Part shown: positions 23,567 through 32,492 of the stretch, piece by piece | Layout: each line of letters opens with the position of its first letter | How positions within the stretch are numbered: position 1 is the first letter of the stretch | Assembly (NCBI GenBank): GCA_030849965.1 | Contig: JAVDKL010000002.1 | Span: 833,733-897,732, forward strand | Source: Schauerella fraxinea | Lineage (GTDB): Bacteria > Pseudomonadota > Gammaproteobacteria > Burkholderiales > Burkholderiaceae_B | Direction of reading: 5' to 3' | DNA: 64,000 nt | Made by a program: the position numbers and the translations under genes | Notes under the pieces: generated by a model | Told to the model about the DNA's origin: nothing | Databases searched by the model: none | Seen by the model: the letters and a program-made list of their open reading frames with translations, nothing else

Positions 23567-26113
23567 ATGATGCCTGCTTCCGCTGTTTCCACTCCTGCTT
23601 CGTCCACGGCCCGTTCACGTCCGGGCGCTGCCTGGCGCATGGGGTTGCGCATGCTGTGGCGCGATGCGCGTGCCGGCGAATTGCGCTTGCTCGTGTTGGC
23701 GCTCATCGTGGCGGTGGCGGCGGTTACCAGCGTGGGCTTTCTGGCCGATCGGGTGGCGCGCGCGCTGGAACGCGATGCGGGCCAGATGTTGGGCGCCGAC
23801 CTGAAACTCGACGGCGATGCGCCTGTGGCGGCCAATATCATTGCCGCCGCGCGCGACCGGGGCTTGTCGACCTCGCCCACGATCCGCTTCCCTTCGATGG
23901 CCAACGCGGGCGACAACGCACAATTGGTGGCGGTAAAAGCCGTGGAAGCCGGTTACCCCTTGCGCGGCAACTTGCGTGTGGCGCGGGTGCCTTATGGCCC
24001 GGAAGAGACCACCCGAGACGTGCCGGCGCCGGGCGCGGTGTGGGTCGATGCGCAATTGTTGGCGCTGCTGGGCGTCAACGTGGGCGACACGATCAATCTG
24101 GGCGATAGCCACCTGCGTATTGATCGCATCGTGACCTACGAGCCCGATCGGGGCATGCAATTCGTCAATGTGGCGCCGCGCGCACTCATGAACGCGGCGG
24201 ATCTGGCGGCTAGTGGATTGGTGGGGCCGCTCAGCCGCGTCGATTATGACTTGCTGGTGGCTGGCGAACCCGATGCGGTCAAGGACTACACGCAGTGGCT
24301 GTCGTCCAATCTGCAACGCGGCCAACGCATCGATACGCTCGAGTCCGGCCGGCCCGAAGTGCGCCGTGCGCTGGATCGCGCACAACGATTTCTCTCGCTG
24401 GTGGCGTTGCTGGCCGTATTGATTTCGGCCGTCGCCGTTGCCTTGGCGGCGCGTCGCTTCATGCTGCGTCATCGTGACGGTATCGCGGTGTTGCGTTGCC
24501 TGGGCGCACAGCAGTCGCTGGTGAGCCGGATGTTGACGATGGAGTTCACCCTGGTGGGGCTTGCTGCATCGGCCGTGGGCTGCTTGGTGGGGCTGGGTGT
24601 GCATCACGCCTTGGTGGCGGCGCTGGCGCAGTTGATCGACACCACGTTGCCGAGCCCGTCGGCCATTCCCGCGGTTCAAGGTGTGGTGGTGGGCGTGTGG
24701 CTGCTGTTGGGCTTTGCCCTGCCATCGCTCGCGCAATTGCGTCATATCCCGCCGGCGCGGGTGCTGCGGCGCGATGCTGAAGGCTTGCGCGCGCGCAGTG
24801 CACTGGGCTACGGCATTGGTGCGGCCGGTTTCGCATTGCTGATCTGGTGGTTCGCGGGCGACGCGCGTCTGGGCGCGGTCGTGGCGGGTGGCTTTTTGGG
24901 CGCGTTTGCTGTGTTCGCCGGGGTGGCGATGCTGTGCATTCTGTTGTTGGATCGCGTACGCAGCCGCGCCAACGGGTATCCGGCCGTGCGCTTCGCGCTG
25001 GCGGGCATCGTGCGCCGCCGGGCCGCCACCATCACGCAGGTGTGCGCGTTGGCGATCGGCTTGATGGCGTTGCTGTTGCTGGCAATGACACGTACCGATC
25101 TGATCGACGGCTGGCAACGCACGTTGCCGGTCGATGCGCCGAATCGCTTCCTGATCAATATCCAGCCCGAACAACGCAGCGCGGTGGACGAGGCCTTGCA
25201 CCGTGCCGGGCTCACGCAGGTCGAGCTGGCACCAATGGTGCGCGGCCGGCTGATCGAGATCAATGGCGTGGCGGCCGACCCCGCGCGTTACGACACCCCG
25301 CGCGCCAAGCGGCTGGTGGACCGGGAATTCAACCTGTCCTACCGCGATTCGGTGCCGTCGTATAACCGCATCGATGCCGGCCGCCAGCTCGACCCGAAGG
25401 CCAATGAAGTGTCGATGGAGTCGGGCATCGCTGAAACGCTGGGCCTGAAACTGGGCGACAGCTTGACCTTCGATGTGGCGGGTCAACCTGTGAAAGTGGC
25501 GATCACCAGCCTGCGGACGGTCGATTGGGACACGATGCGGGTGAACTTCTTTGCAATCATGTCGCCGGCTGCCTTGGAGAAAACGCCGCAAAGCTGGATC
25601 ACATCGTTCTACCTGCCGCCCGAAAAAACCAATGTGTTGCCCACGTTGGTCAAACAATTCCCCAACCTGACGGTGTTCGACGTGGGCGCGATCCTGGCGC
25701 AACTGCAATCGGTGCTGAATCAGGTCGTGCAGGCGGTTCAACTCCTGTTCCTGTTCACGCTTGCTGCCGGTATTTTGGTGCTGTCCGCCGCATTGACGGC
25801 GACGCGCGACGAGCGCGTGCGCGAGTCGGCGGTATTGCGGGCGCTGGGCGCCACGCGCGCGCAATTGAGCCGTGCGCAGCGGGTCGAATTGCTGGCCGTG
25901 GGCGCGTTGGCGGGCTTGCTGGCCGCGGGCGGTGCCCAAGGCATTGCATGGGCGCTGTCGCACTTCGTGTTTGATTTTGCATTCGCCTTCAGGCTCTGGC
26001 CGTGGGCCATTGGCGTGGGCGTCGGCATGTTCGGCGCATGGGCCGGCGGCGCGCTGGCGTTGCGTGGGGTATTGCGCACGCCGCCGCTCGTGACGTTACG
26101 GGAGTCGGTATGA
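23567..26113 (+). CDS. FtsX-like ABC transporter permease (YbbP type)
   Basis: An 848-residue inner-membrane permease. It has an N-terminal transmembrane helix, a large periplasmic domain (about 60-250), three helices with MacB/FtsX character, a middle pair of helices, a second periplasmic domain (about 505-690) and a last FtsX set (RDERVRESAVLRALGATRAQ). This duplicated layout matches YbbP/lipoprotein-release-like permeases. The usual ATPase partner (YbbA) is not adjacent and must be encoded elsewhere. The stop overlaps the globin start (ATGA). Two Met codons in tandem at 23567 and 23570 are both possible starts. Confidence 0.88.
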   Translation: MMPASAVSTPASSTARSRPGAAWRMGLRMLWRDARAGELRLLVLALIVAVAAVTSVGFLADRVARALERDAGQMLGADLKLDGDAPVAANIIAAARDRGLSTSPTIRFPSMANAGDNAQLVAVKAVEAGYPLRGNLRVARVPYGPEETTRDVPAPGAVWVDAQLLALLGVNVGDTINLGDSHLRIDRIVTYEPDRGMQFVNVAPRALMNAADLAASGLVGPLSRVDYDLLVAGEPDAVKDYTQWLSSNLQRGQRIDTLESGRPEVRRALDRAQRFLSLVALLAVLISAVAVALAARRFMLRHRDGIAVLRCLGAQQSLVSRMLTMEFTLVGLAASAVGCLVGLGVHHALVAALAQLIDTTLPSPSAIPAVQGVVVGVWLLLGFALPSLAQLRHIPPARVLRRDAEGLRARSALGYGIGAAGFALLIWWFAGDARLGAVVAGGFLGAFAVFAGVAMLCILLLDRVRSRANGYPAVRFALAGIVRRRAATITQVCALAIGLMALLLLAMTRTDLIDGWQRTLPVDAPNRFLINIQPEQRSAVDEALHRAGLTQVELAPMVRGRLIEINGVAADPARYDTPRAKRLVDREFNLSYRDSVPSYNRIDAGRQLDPKANEVSMESGIAETLGLKLGDSLTFDVAGQPVKVAITSLRTVDWDTMRVNFFAIMSPAALEKTPQSWITSFYLPPEKTNVLPTLVKQFPNLTVFDVGAILAQLQSVLNQVVQAVQLLFLFTLAAGILVLSAALTATRDERVRESAVLRALGATRAQLSRAQRVELLAVGALAGLLAAGGAQGIAWALSHFVFDFAFAFRLWPWAIGVGVGMFGAWAGGALALRGVLRTPPLVTLRESV

Positions 26114-26538
26114 CCAACGAAAGTACGGTCGATGCAGTGTTTACGCCCATCGATCACGCGCGCAGTGCATTCGATCAATTGGGCGGTGAGCCGGGCGTGC
26201 GACAGCTCGTCGAGCGCTTTTACGACCTGATGGATGTGGAGCCGGATCTCGCGGCGTTACGCGCCGCGCACGGTGCCAGTCTGGACCAGGCGCGCGAGCG
26301 CCTGTTTCTCTTCCTGTGCGGCTATCTGGGTGGACCCGACTTGTATGTGCAGCAGTTCGGCCATCCGCGGTTGCGCGCCCGGCACCTGCCCTTTGCTATC
26401 GGCGAAGCCGAACGCGATCAGTGGGTGGTGTGCATGGGCCGCGCCATGGCCGATGTGGGGGTGTCGGCAACCTTGTCGGATCGTCTGCTGCAAGCCTTCT
26501 ACGGTACGGCCGACTGGATGCGCAATCGTGCCGGTTGA
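26110..26538 (+). CDS. Truncated hemoglobin, group II (trHbO-like)
   Basis: A 142-residue globin of the 2-over-2 fold. The N-terminal part has FDQLGGEPGVRQLVERFYDLM. The haem-binding segment FGHPRLRARHLPFAIG includes the likely proximal His, and ERDQWVVCMGRAM carries the Trp at position G8 typical of group II. Group II globins bind oxygen or handle NO and peroxide. The ATG overlaps the permease gene, and the kdkA GTG lies inside its end, so all three are probably translated from one message. Confidence 0.92.
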   Translation: MTNESTVDAVFTPIDHARSAFDQLGGEPGVRQLVERFYDLMDVEPDLAALRAAHGASLDQARERLFLFLCGYLGGPDLYVQQFGHPRLRARHLPFAIGEAERDQWVVCMGRAMADVGVSATLSDRLLQAFYGTADWMRNRAG

Positions 26539-27286
26539 CGACGTAGGGGCCGCACCGGCGGCATTTGCGCGCTTCGAATGGACCGACGGCGAACAGGGTG
26601 CCGGCGCCATGTTGTTCGATCCTCGCAGCCTGCCCGATCCCGGGCCGCACGTGCTGCTGCCCGACACGTATGGCGCGCAGGCGCGTCCCGTGGCGGTAGG
26701 CGGGAGGCAGTCGGCTTGGTTTGTGGACGGGGTGTTCGGCGCGGCGGTGTTGCGCGGTTATCGGCGCGGTGGCCTGGCTGCGCGCGTGAGCCGTCAGCGT
26801 TATCTGTGGCAGGGCGAGGCACGCACCCGCAGCTTCGCTGAAATGCGGCTGCTGGCGCAATTGCGCGCGGCCGGCGTGCGGGTGCCGGCGCCCATCGCGG
26901 GGGGCTATTGGCGCAGCGGCATTACTTATGGTGCTGCCATTCTGATTGCCCGCATCCCCGGGGTGCACACCCTTACCGAACGGGTACTGGCCGAGCCGCT
27001 ATCCGAGCGCGTCATGCATGCCGTGGGGACTGCGATCGCCGATATGCATCGGGCAGGAGTGTGGCACGCCGATCTCAATGCCTTCAATATTTTGCTGGAT
27101 GAGCAGGGGGATGCCTGGCTCATCGACTTCGATCGCGGCCGTTATGGCGCCGTGGCACCGAATGAGCGGCGCGGCAATGTGCTGCGGTTGCGCCGGTCGC
27201 TGGACAAGGTGGCAGGGCCGGCCGGAATCGCGGCGTGGGAAGGCATAGATGCGGCTTATCGCAAAGCCTGGGATTCCCACCACTGA
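26528..27286 (+). CDS. kdkA: 3-deoxy-D-manno-octulosonic acid (Kdo) kinase
   Basis: A 252-residue lipopolysaccharide kinase of the KdkA/WaaP fold. The catalytic loop is WHADLNAFNILLD and the metal-binding motif LIDFDRGR, both intact. ARVSRQRYLW precedes the core. KdkA phosphorylates the Kdo residue of Kdo-lipid A on the cytoplasmic face of the inner membrane. The GTG at 26528 overlaps the globin by 11 nt; the open frame upstream is only a shadow of the globin. A weak hairpin (AAAAGGC/GCCTTTT, 27298-27322) follows the stop. Confidence 0.9.
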   Translation: MPVDDVGAAPAAFARFEWTDGEQGAGAMLFDPRSLPDPGPHVLLPDTYGAQARPVAVGGRQSAWFVDGVFGAAVLRGYRRGGLAARVSRQRYLWQGEARTRSFAEMRLLAQLRAAGVRVPAPIAGGYWRSGITYGAAILIARIPGVHTLTERVLAEPLSERVMHAVGTAIADMHRAGVWHADLNAFNILLDEQGDAWLIDFDRGRYGAVAPNERRGNVLRLRRSLDKVAGPAGIAAWEGIDAAYRKAWDSHH

Positions 27287-27390
27287 CCGCCGCGCTTAAA
27301 AGGCTTTATCATTTCGCCTTTTCGGCCAGTGCGGGTGCGCCGCGCCGGCTTCCATAGCGTTATGGCACGTCAAAGCGAGGGGGGATTGCG

Positions 27391-28494
27391 ATGAATACCG
27401 TAAACAATCTGGGGCGCGTTCTGGGAATGGCCGTGTTGGCCACTGCCGCATCGACGGCAATGGCCCAAAGCAAGGTCGTCAATGTCTACAACTGGGCCGA
27501 ATATACGGCGCCCGACACGATCTCCGGATTCGAAAAGGAATCCGGCATCAAGGTGCGCTACGACGTTTTCGATAGCAACGATACGCTGCAAGCGCGTTTG
27601 CTCACCGGCAAGTCCGGGTATGACGTGGTGGTGCCGTCCACGCACTATGCCGCGCGGCAAATCGAGGCCGGGCTGTTTCAAAAGCTGGATAAATCCAAAA
27701 TCCCCAACCTGGCAAACCTCGATCCTGAGATCATGAAGCTCGTGGCCACGGTCGACCCCGGCAACGAGTACGCCGTGCCCTGGGGCTACGGCACCAACGG
27801 CCTGGGCTACAACATCACAAAGGCGCGTGCCGCACTCGGCGCCGACGCGGATCTCGGCTCATGGGACATGCTGTTCAAGCCGGAAAACGCCGCCAAGCTG
27901 CAAAGCTGTGGCATTTCAATGCTGGACGAGGCCGCGCAGGTCTTCCCGGCAGTGCTGCATTACCTGGGCAAGGATCCCAACAGCAGCAACACGAGCGACT
28001 ATAAAGAGGCGCTCGATGTGCTGAAAAAGATCCGGCCGTATATCCGTCAGTTCAGCTCCTCGGGATACATCGATGAGTTGGCCGGCGGCGACCTGTGCAT
28101 GGTGTATGGCTTTTCAGGCGACGTGATGATTGCGCGCAGCCGTGCGCAGCAGGCCAAGCAGTCCTTTGACGTGAACTACTTCATCCCGAAGGGCGGCGCG
28201 CCTGCGTGGTTCGATGTGATGGTGGTGCCCAAGGATGCCCCCAATGCCGCCAATGCGATGGCGTTCATCAACTACATCGAAACGCCGAAGGTGCATGCGG
28301 CCATCACCAATACGATGTTCTACCCGAATGCGAACAAGGAAGCGCGCAAGTTCGTGAACAAGGACGTCGCCGATAATCCCATGATCTATCCCCCGGCCGA
28401 TGTGGCCAAAACCTTGTACGTGATCAAGCCGCAACCCTTGCCGGTGCAGCGCTTGCAAACGCGTATGTGGGCTGAATTGAAGTCTGGACGATAA
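27391..28494 (+). CDS. potF: Putrescine/polyamine ABC transporter, periplasmic binding protein
   Basis: A 367-residue exported solute receptor. A signal peptide covers about residues 1-26 (hydrophobic core VLGMAVLATAAST, then AMAQ). The mature part opens KVVNVYNWAEYTAPDTI, the hallmark of PotD/PotF proteins. SGYDVVVPSTHY and PWGYGTNGLGYN line the ligand cleft. GAGGGGGA before the ATG is a strong Shine-Dalgarno. It is the first gene of a potFGHI-like operon. Putrescine rather than spermidine is inferred from similarity. Confidence 0.93.
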   Translation: MNTVNNLGRVLGMAVLATAASTAMAQSKVVNVYNWAEYTAPDTISGFEKESGIKVRYDVFDSNDTLQARLLTGKSGYDVVVPSTHYAARQIEAGLFQKLDKSKIPNLANLDPEIMKLVATVDPGNEYAVPWGYGTNGLGYNITKARAALGADADLGSWDMLFKPENAAKLQSCGISMLDEAAQVFPAVLHYLGKDPNSSNTSDYKEALDVLKKIRPYIRQFSSSGYIDELAGGDLCMVYGFSGDVMIARSRAQQAKQSFDVNYFIPKGGAPAWFDVMVVPKDAPNAANAMAFINYIETPKVHAAITNTMFYPNANKEARKFVNKDVADNPMIYPPADVAKTLYVIKPQPLPVQRLQTRMWAELKSGR

Positions 28495-28499
28495 GCACT

Positions 28500-29627
28500 A
28501 TGAACGATAGCCGTCACCCGGCTCAGCAGGCGGTCGATCCGGCCGAGTTTGTCCGCGTATCCGATGTGGTCAAGATTTTTGGCGACACGGTTGCGGTCCG
28601 GTCGGTGAATTTGTCAGTGCGCCGCAACGAGATCTTCGCTTTGCTGGGCAGCTCCGGCTGCGGTAAATCGACGTTGCTGCGCATGCTGGCCGGGTTCGAG
28701 GAAGTCACCTCGGGGCAGATCCTGCTCGACGGTGAAGACATCACGAACGTGCCGCCTTACCGGCGGCCGGTCAACATGATGTTCCAGTCTTATGCACTCT
28801 TTCCGCATATGTCGGTCGAGGCCAATGTGGCTTTCGGCTTGAAGCAGGAAGGCGTGCCGGCTGCCGAGATTCACGACCGCGTGTTCGAGGCGCTCGATCT
28901 GGTGCAGATGGCGGGCTATTCGCGCCGCAAGCCGCAGCAGTTGTCGGGTGGCCAACAGCAACGCGTGGCCTTGGCGCGCAGCCTGGTCAAGCGGCCCAAG
29001 CTGCTGTTGCTCGACGAACCGATGTCCGCGCTCGACAAGCAGATTCGTCAAAAAACGCAGATCGAGCTCGTGCGCATCCTGGAGCAGGTGGGCGTGACCT
29101 GCATCCTGGTCACGCACGATCAGGAAGAAGCCATGACCATGGCGCATCGTCTGGCCGTCATGACCGACGGCCAGATCGTGCAATGCGGTACGCCGCAGGA
29201 TGTGTATGCGTTTCCCAATAGCCGTTTCGTGGCCGGGTTCATCGGATCCACGAATCTGTTTACGGGCACGATCGTGGTCGATGAGCCCGATCGGGTGGCG
29301 ATCGAGTCCGACGATTTGCATCGTCCGTTGCTCGTCAATCACGGCGTGAGCGAACCGTTGGGCATGCAGGTGCACGTGTCGATCCGGCCCGAGCGCGTGG
29401 TGGTCACGCGTACGCCGCCTACGGCCGCGCACAACTGGGGCCACGGCATCGTGAGCCATATGGCCTGGATGGGCAGCTACGCGCTGTATCAGATTCGTCT
29501 GGATGCCGGCAAAGTGGTCGAAGCCAGCATTCCCAGTCTGCAACTGGCGCAAACCGATGCGCCGGGTATCGACGAAGAAGTATTCGTATCGTGGGATGCG
29601 GATAGCGCAACGGTGCTGTCGTCATGA
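28500..29627 (+). CDS. potG: Putrescine ABC transporter, ATP-binding protein
   Basis: A 375-residue ABC ATPase. Walker A is GSSGCGKSTLL (about residue 50), the signature LSGGQQQRVALARSL (about 145), and Walker B LLLLDEPMSALD is followed by a switch His in LVTHDQEEAM. A C-terminal TOBE domain (about 290-370) is as in PotA/PotG. It starts 5 nt after potF and overlaps potH by 4 nt. Confidence 0.95.
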   Translation: MNDSRHPAQQAVDPAEFVRVSDVVKIFGDTVAVRSVNLSVRRNEIFALLGSSGCGKSTLLRMLAGFEEVTSGQILLDGEDITNVPPYRRPVNMMFQSYALFPHMSVEANVAFGLKQEGVPAAEIHDRVFEALDLVQMAGYSRRKPQQLSGGQQQRVALARSLVKRPKLLLLDEPMSALDKQIRQKTQIELVRILEQVGVTCILVTHDQEEAMTMAHRLAVMTDGQIVQCGTPQDVYAFPNSRFVAGFIGSTNLFTGTIVVDEPDRVAIESDDLHRPLLVNHGVSEPLGMQVHVSIRPERVVVTRTPPTAAHNWGHGIVSHMAWMGSYALYQIRLDAGKVVEASIPSLQLAQTDAPGIDEEVFVSWDADSATVLSS

Positions 29628-30544
29628 CGCGGTGGTCGTGGCGCAGCCTGGTGCCCTCGCAACGCACTTTGGCCATCGTGCCGCCGTTCGTCTGGCTTGC
29701 GCTGTTCTTGCTGGTGCCGTTTTTACTGGTGCTCAAGATCAGTTTTGCCGATCTCAACTTCGGCATTCCCCCCTACACGCCGCTCGCCACGTTCGAAAAC
29801 GAAACGCTGGGCCTGAGCATTCATCTGACTGGCTATATCCGGCTGTTCACAGATAGTCTTTATCTGGCGACCTACCTGAACTCGGTCAAGATGGCGCTCA
29901 TCACCACCGTGTTCTGCGTGCTGATCGGCTATCCGATGGCGTACTACATCGCGCGGTCCTCGCCGCGCGTGCGCAACCTGCTGATGCTGGCGGTGATCCT
30001 GCCGTTCTGGACGTCGCTGCTGTTGCGCGTGTATGCCTGGGTGGGCTTGCTGCGTAACGACGGCTTGCTCAACAAGTTCCTGCTTTCCTTGGGAATCATC
30101 AGCAGCCCGCTGGAAATCTATCGCACCGATCTGGCGGTATACATCGGCATGGTCTACGCGTATCTGCCGTTTTTCATCCTGCCGCTTTACGCCAACCTCG
30201 TGAAAATGGATTTGCGTTTGCTCGAAGCGGCCTACGATCTTGGCGCGCGGCCGTGGCAGGCGTTCTGGCGCATCACCATTCCGTTGTCGCGCCCGGGCAT
30301 CATTGCCGGTGCCATGCTGGTGTTCATTCCTGCAGTGGGCGAGTACGTGATTCCCGAATTGCTCGGCGGCGCCGACACCCTGATGATGGGCCGCGTGATG
30401 TGGAACGAATTCTTCAACAATGCCGACTGGCCCATGGCCGCGGCCGTGACCTGCGTGATGGTGCTGTTGTTGCTTGTGCCGCTGGCGCTGTTTCAGTACA
30501 ACCAGGTCAAGACCATTGAACATGGCGCAAAGGGGCGAGCATGA
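29624..30544 (+). CDS. potH: Putrescine ABC transporter permease PotH
   Basis: A 306-residue inner-membrane permease with six predicted helices. The ATPase-coupling EAA loop is LLEAAYDLGARPWQAFWRIT. It forms the channel with PotI. Both ends overlap neighbours by ATGA junctions, so stoichiometry is likely set by coupled translation. Confidence 0.94.
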   Translation: MTRWSWRSLVPSQRTLAIVPPFVWLALFLLVPFLLVLKISFADLNFGIPPYTPLATFENETLGLSIHLTGYIRLFTDSLYLATYLNSVKMALITTVFCVLIGYPMAYYIARSSPRVRNLLMLAVILPFWTSLLLRVYAWVGLLRNDGLLNKFLLSLGIISSPLEIYRTDLAVYIGMVYAYLPFFILPLYANLVKMDLRLLEAAYDLGARPWQAFWRITIPLSRPGIIAGAMLVFIPAVGEYVIPELLGGADTLMMGRVMWNEFFNNADWPMAAAVTCVMVLLLLVPLALFQYNQVKTIEHGAKGRA

Positions 30545-31350
30545 AGGGGCCCGATAAGCGGTTGCGCGCGCTCGCGCTGGGCGTCGGATTTCTGTTCCTG
30601 TATGTGCCCATCATCAGCCTGATCGTGTTCTCGTTCAACGAGTCGCCCCTGGTGACCAAATGGTCCGGCTTCTCGCTGCGTTGGTATGTGGCGCTCTTTA
30701 ACGACAGCGCCTTGCTCAATGCCGCATGGCTGTCGTTTCGCATCGCCGGCCTCACCGCCACGGCCGCCGTGATCATCGGCACATGGGTGGGTTATGTGCT
30801 GGCGCGCATGGGGCGTTTCCGCGGCTTCACTGTCTATATCGGCATGATCAGCGCACCGCTGGTGATTCCCGAAGTGGTGCTCGGCATTTCGCTCCTGATC
30901 TTGTTTGTGGAGATGCGCGGCACGCTGGGTTGGCCGGCGGAAAACGGCATGTTTACGATCTGGATCGGGCATACCACGCTGTGCATGGCGTACGTGGCGA
31001 TCATCATCCAGTCGCGGATTCACGACCTCGATCGCTCGCTCGAAGAGGCGGCCCTGGATCTCGGCGCCACACCGCTGAAAGTATTCTTTGCCATCACGCT
31101 GCCGCTGATCGCGCCGGCGCTGGCGGCCGCCTGGCTGCTGGCGTTTACGCTGTCGCTGGATGACGTGATCATCGCGTCGTTCCTCTCCGGCCCGGGCTAC
31201 ACCACGTTGCCCATGGAAGTGTTTTCACGTGTGCGTCTGGGGCTGCGACCCGAGGTCAATGCCCTGGCCACGCTCTTCATCCTGGTGGTCGGCGCTTGCG
31301 TGATCGCCGCCAACCGCTGGCAAAACCGCAAAGGACCCGCAGCATCATGA
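30541..31350 (+). CDS. potI: Putrescine ABC transporter permease PotI
   Basis: A 269-residue permease, partner of PotH. The coupling loop is LEEAALDLGATPLKVFFAIT, and helices include LFLYVPIISLIVFSFNESP at the N terminus, typical of PotI/PotC. It overlaps potH and the following ArsC/Spx-like gene by 4 nt each. Confidence 0.94.
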   Translation: MKGPDKRLRALALGVGFLFLYVPIISLIVFSFNESPLVTKWSGFSLRWYVALFNDSALLNAAWLSFRIAGLTATAAVIIGTWVGYVLARMGRFRGFTVYIGMISAPLVIPEVVLGISLLILFVEMRGTLGWPAENGMFTIWIGHTTLCMAYVAIIIQSRIHDLDRSLEEAALDLGATPLKVFFAITLPLIAPALAAAWLLAFTLSLDDVIIASFLSGPGYTTLPMEVFSRVRLGLRPEVNALATLFILVVGACVIAANRWQNRKGPAAS

Positions 31351-31703
31351 CCCGCACCACCCTGTATGGACTGAAGCAATGCAGCACCTGCGTGAAGGCG
31401 CGTGAATGGCTCAAGGCGCACGCGGTCGAGCATGACTTCGTCGATTACCGCGACACGCCCGTTGCCCCCGCAACGCTGAAGGCGTGGGCCGAATCGTTGG
31501 GCGGCTGGGAAAAGTTGGTGAATCGCGCATCGATGACTTGGCGCAATCTGGACGACAGCCGCAAAACCCCGGCCGACGATGCGGCCTGGTTGGCGCTGAT
31601 CGCCGAGTTTCCCGCCATCGTGCGTCGCCCGGTGGCGGTCGCACCCAATGGCGAGGTTGGCGTGGGCTTCAATGAAAAGCGTTATACCGAGCGCTTCGCC
31701 TGA
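31347..31703 (+). CDS. ArsC/Spx-family thioredoxin-fold protein (YffB-like)
   Basis: A 118-residue protein of the arsenate reductase-like family. The N terminus TLYGLKQCSTCVKAREWL carries a CxxC pair. E. coli YffB has only the first of these cysteines, whereas Spx regulators have CxxC. The remainder (WEKLVNRASMTWRNLD, then EFPAIVRRPV) follows YffB. A role as thiol oxidoreductase or redox sensor is possible but unproven. It overlaps potI by 4 nt, so it is probably expressed with the polyamine importer. Confidence 0.87.
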   Translation: MTRTTLYGLKQCSTCVKAREWLKAHAVEHDFVDYRDTPVAPATLKAWAESLGGWEKLVNRASMTWRNLDDSRKTPADDAAWLALIAEFPAIVRRPVAVAPNGEVGVGFNEKRYTERFA

Positions 31704-31739
31704 CGCTATCGTGAATGCTGCTGCCACGGCCGCCACATC

Positions 31740-32414
31740 ATGACTATGCTGCCGGATTCATTCTTCGATCGCGATGCCGTCCTCGTGGCGCAGGCGCTGC
31801 TGGGCAAAGTCATTCGTCGCCGATGGAACGGGCTTTGGCTGGCGGCACGCATCATCGAAACGGAAGCTTATTTTCTGGATGATCGCGGCAGTCATGCCTC
31901 ACTGGGCTACACACACAAGCGCCGCGCGCTGTTCATGCCCGGCGGCACTATCTACATGTATTACGCGCGTGGGGGCGATTCGCTCAACTTCAGCGCGGGC
32001 GGCGAGGGCAACGCTGTGCTGATCAAGTCGGGCTATCCCTGGACCGATGCGCAGTCCGGCCCCGATGCGTTGGCGGCGATGTTGGCGCTCAACCCCGATT
32101 CGCAAGGACAGCCGCGAGCGCCCGGCCGGCTATGTGCCGGTCAAACCTTGCTCTGCAAGGCGCTGGCGCTGAAGGTGCCGGACTGGGATGCTCGTGGCTT
32201 TGACGCAGAGCACCTCTATGTGGACGACGTGGGGGCGCATCCGCCGCGTCTGGTGCAGACCACGCGCCTGGGCATTCCAGCCGGCCGCGACGAACATCTG
32301 CATTATCGTTTCGTGGACGCAGCGTACGCCCGCTATTGCACACGTAATCCGTTAAGGCGCGGGCAACGCGAAAGCGATCATTTTGTCTGGATCGACAGCG
32401 CCGCGCCCGGGTGA
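31740..32414 (+). CDS. 3-methyladenine DNA glycosylase, Mpg/AAG family
   Basis: A 224-residue protein of the mammalian-type alkyladenine glycosylase family, unrelated in fold to AlkA. Core segments are AQALLGKVIRR, ARIIETEAYF (with the catalytic Glu), DRGSHASLGYTHKRRALFMPGG and YARGGDSLNFSA. It would excise 3-methyladenine, hypoxanthine and similar lesions. It lies 36 nt after the YffB-like gene. This is the second alkylbase glycosylase in the window, after alkA. Confidence 0.9.
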   Translation: MTMLPDSFFDRDAVLVAQALLGKVIRRRWNGLWLAARIIETEAYFLDDRGSHASLGYTHKRRALFMPGGTIYMYYARGGDSLNFSAGGEGNAVLIKSGYPWTDAQSGPDALAAMLALNPDSQGQPRAPGRLCAGQTLLCKALALKVPDWDARGFDAEHLYVDDVGAHPPRLVQTTRLGIPAGRDEHLHYRFVDAAYARYCTRNPLRRGQRESDHFVWIDSAAPG

Positions 32415-32430
32415 TCAGCGGGCATTGCGT

Positions 32431-32480
32431 TCGTATGATTCGATAGCCTCGGATCGATTCGAGGCTGCGGGATCATACGA
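32431..32480. repeat. Nested inverted repeat between convergent genes
   Basis: The outer arms are TCGTATGAT (32431-32439) and ATCATACGA (32472-32480); the inner arms are AGCCTCG (32445-32451) and CGAGGCT (32460-32466). Together they form a 50-nt cruciform or interrupted hairpin. It stands between the Mpg gene and the convergent YrbL-like gene and lacks a T tract, so it is not a standard terminator. It could be a Rho-independent variant, an RNA-stabilising 3' structure or a protein-binding site. Confidence 0.7.
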
Positions 32481-32492
32481 CGTGAAATGGCT

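Noticed and set aside
23615..25963. Open frame of 782 codons on the minus strand
   Set aside because: It lies entirely antisense to the FtsX-type permease and is rich in His, Gln and Arg with no domain features. Long antisense frames are normal in GC-rich DNA with this codon bias.
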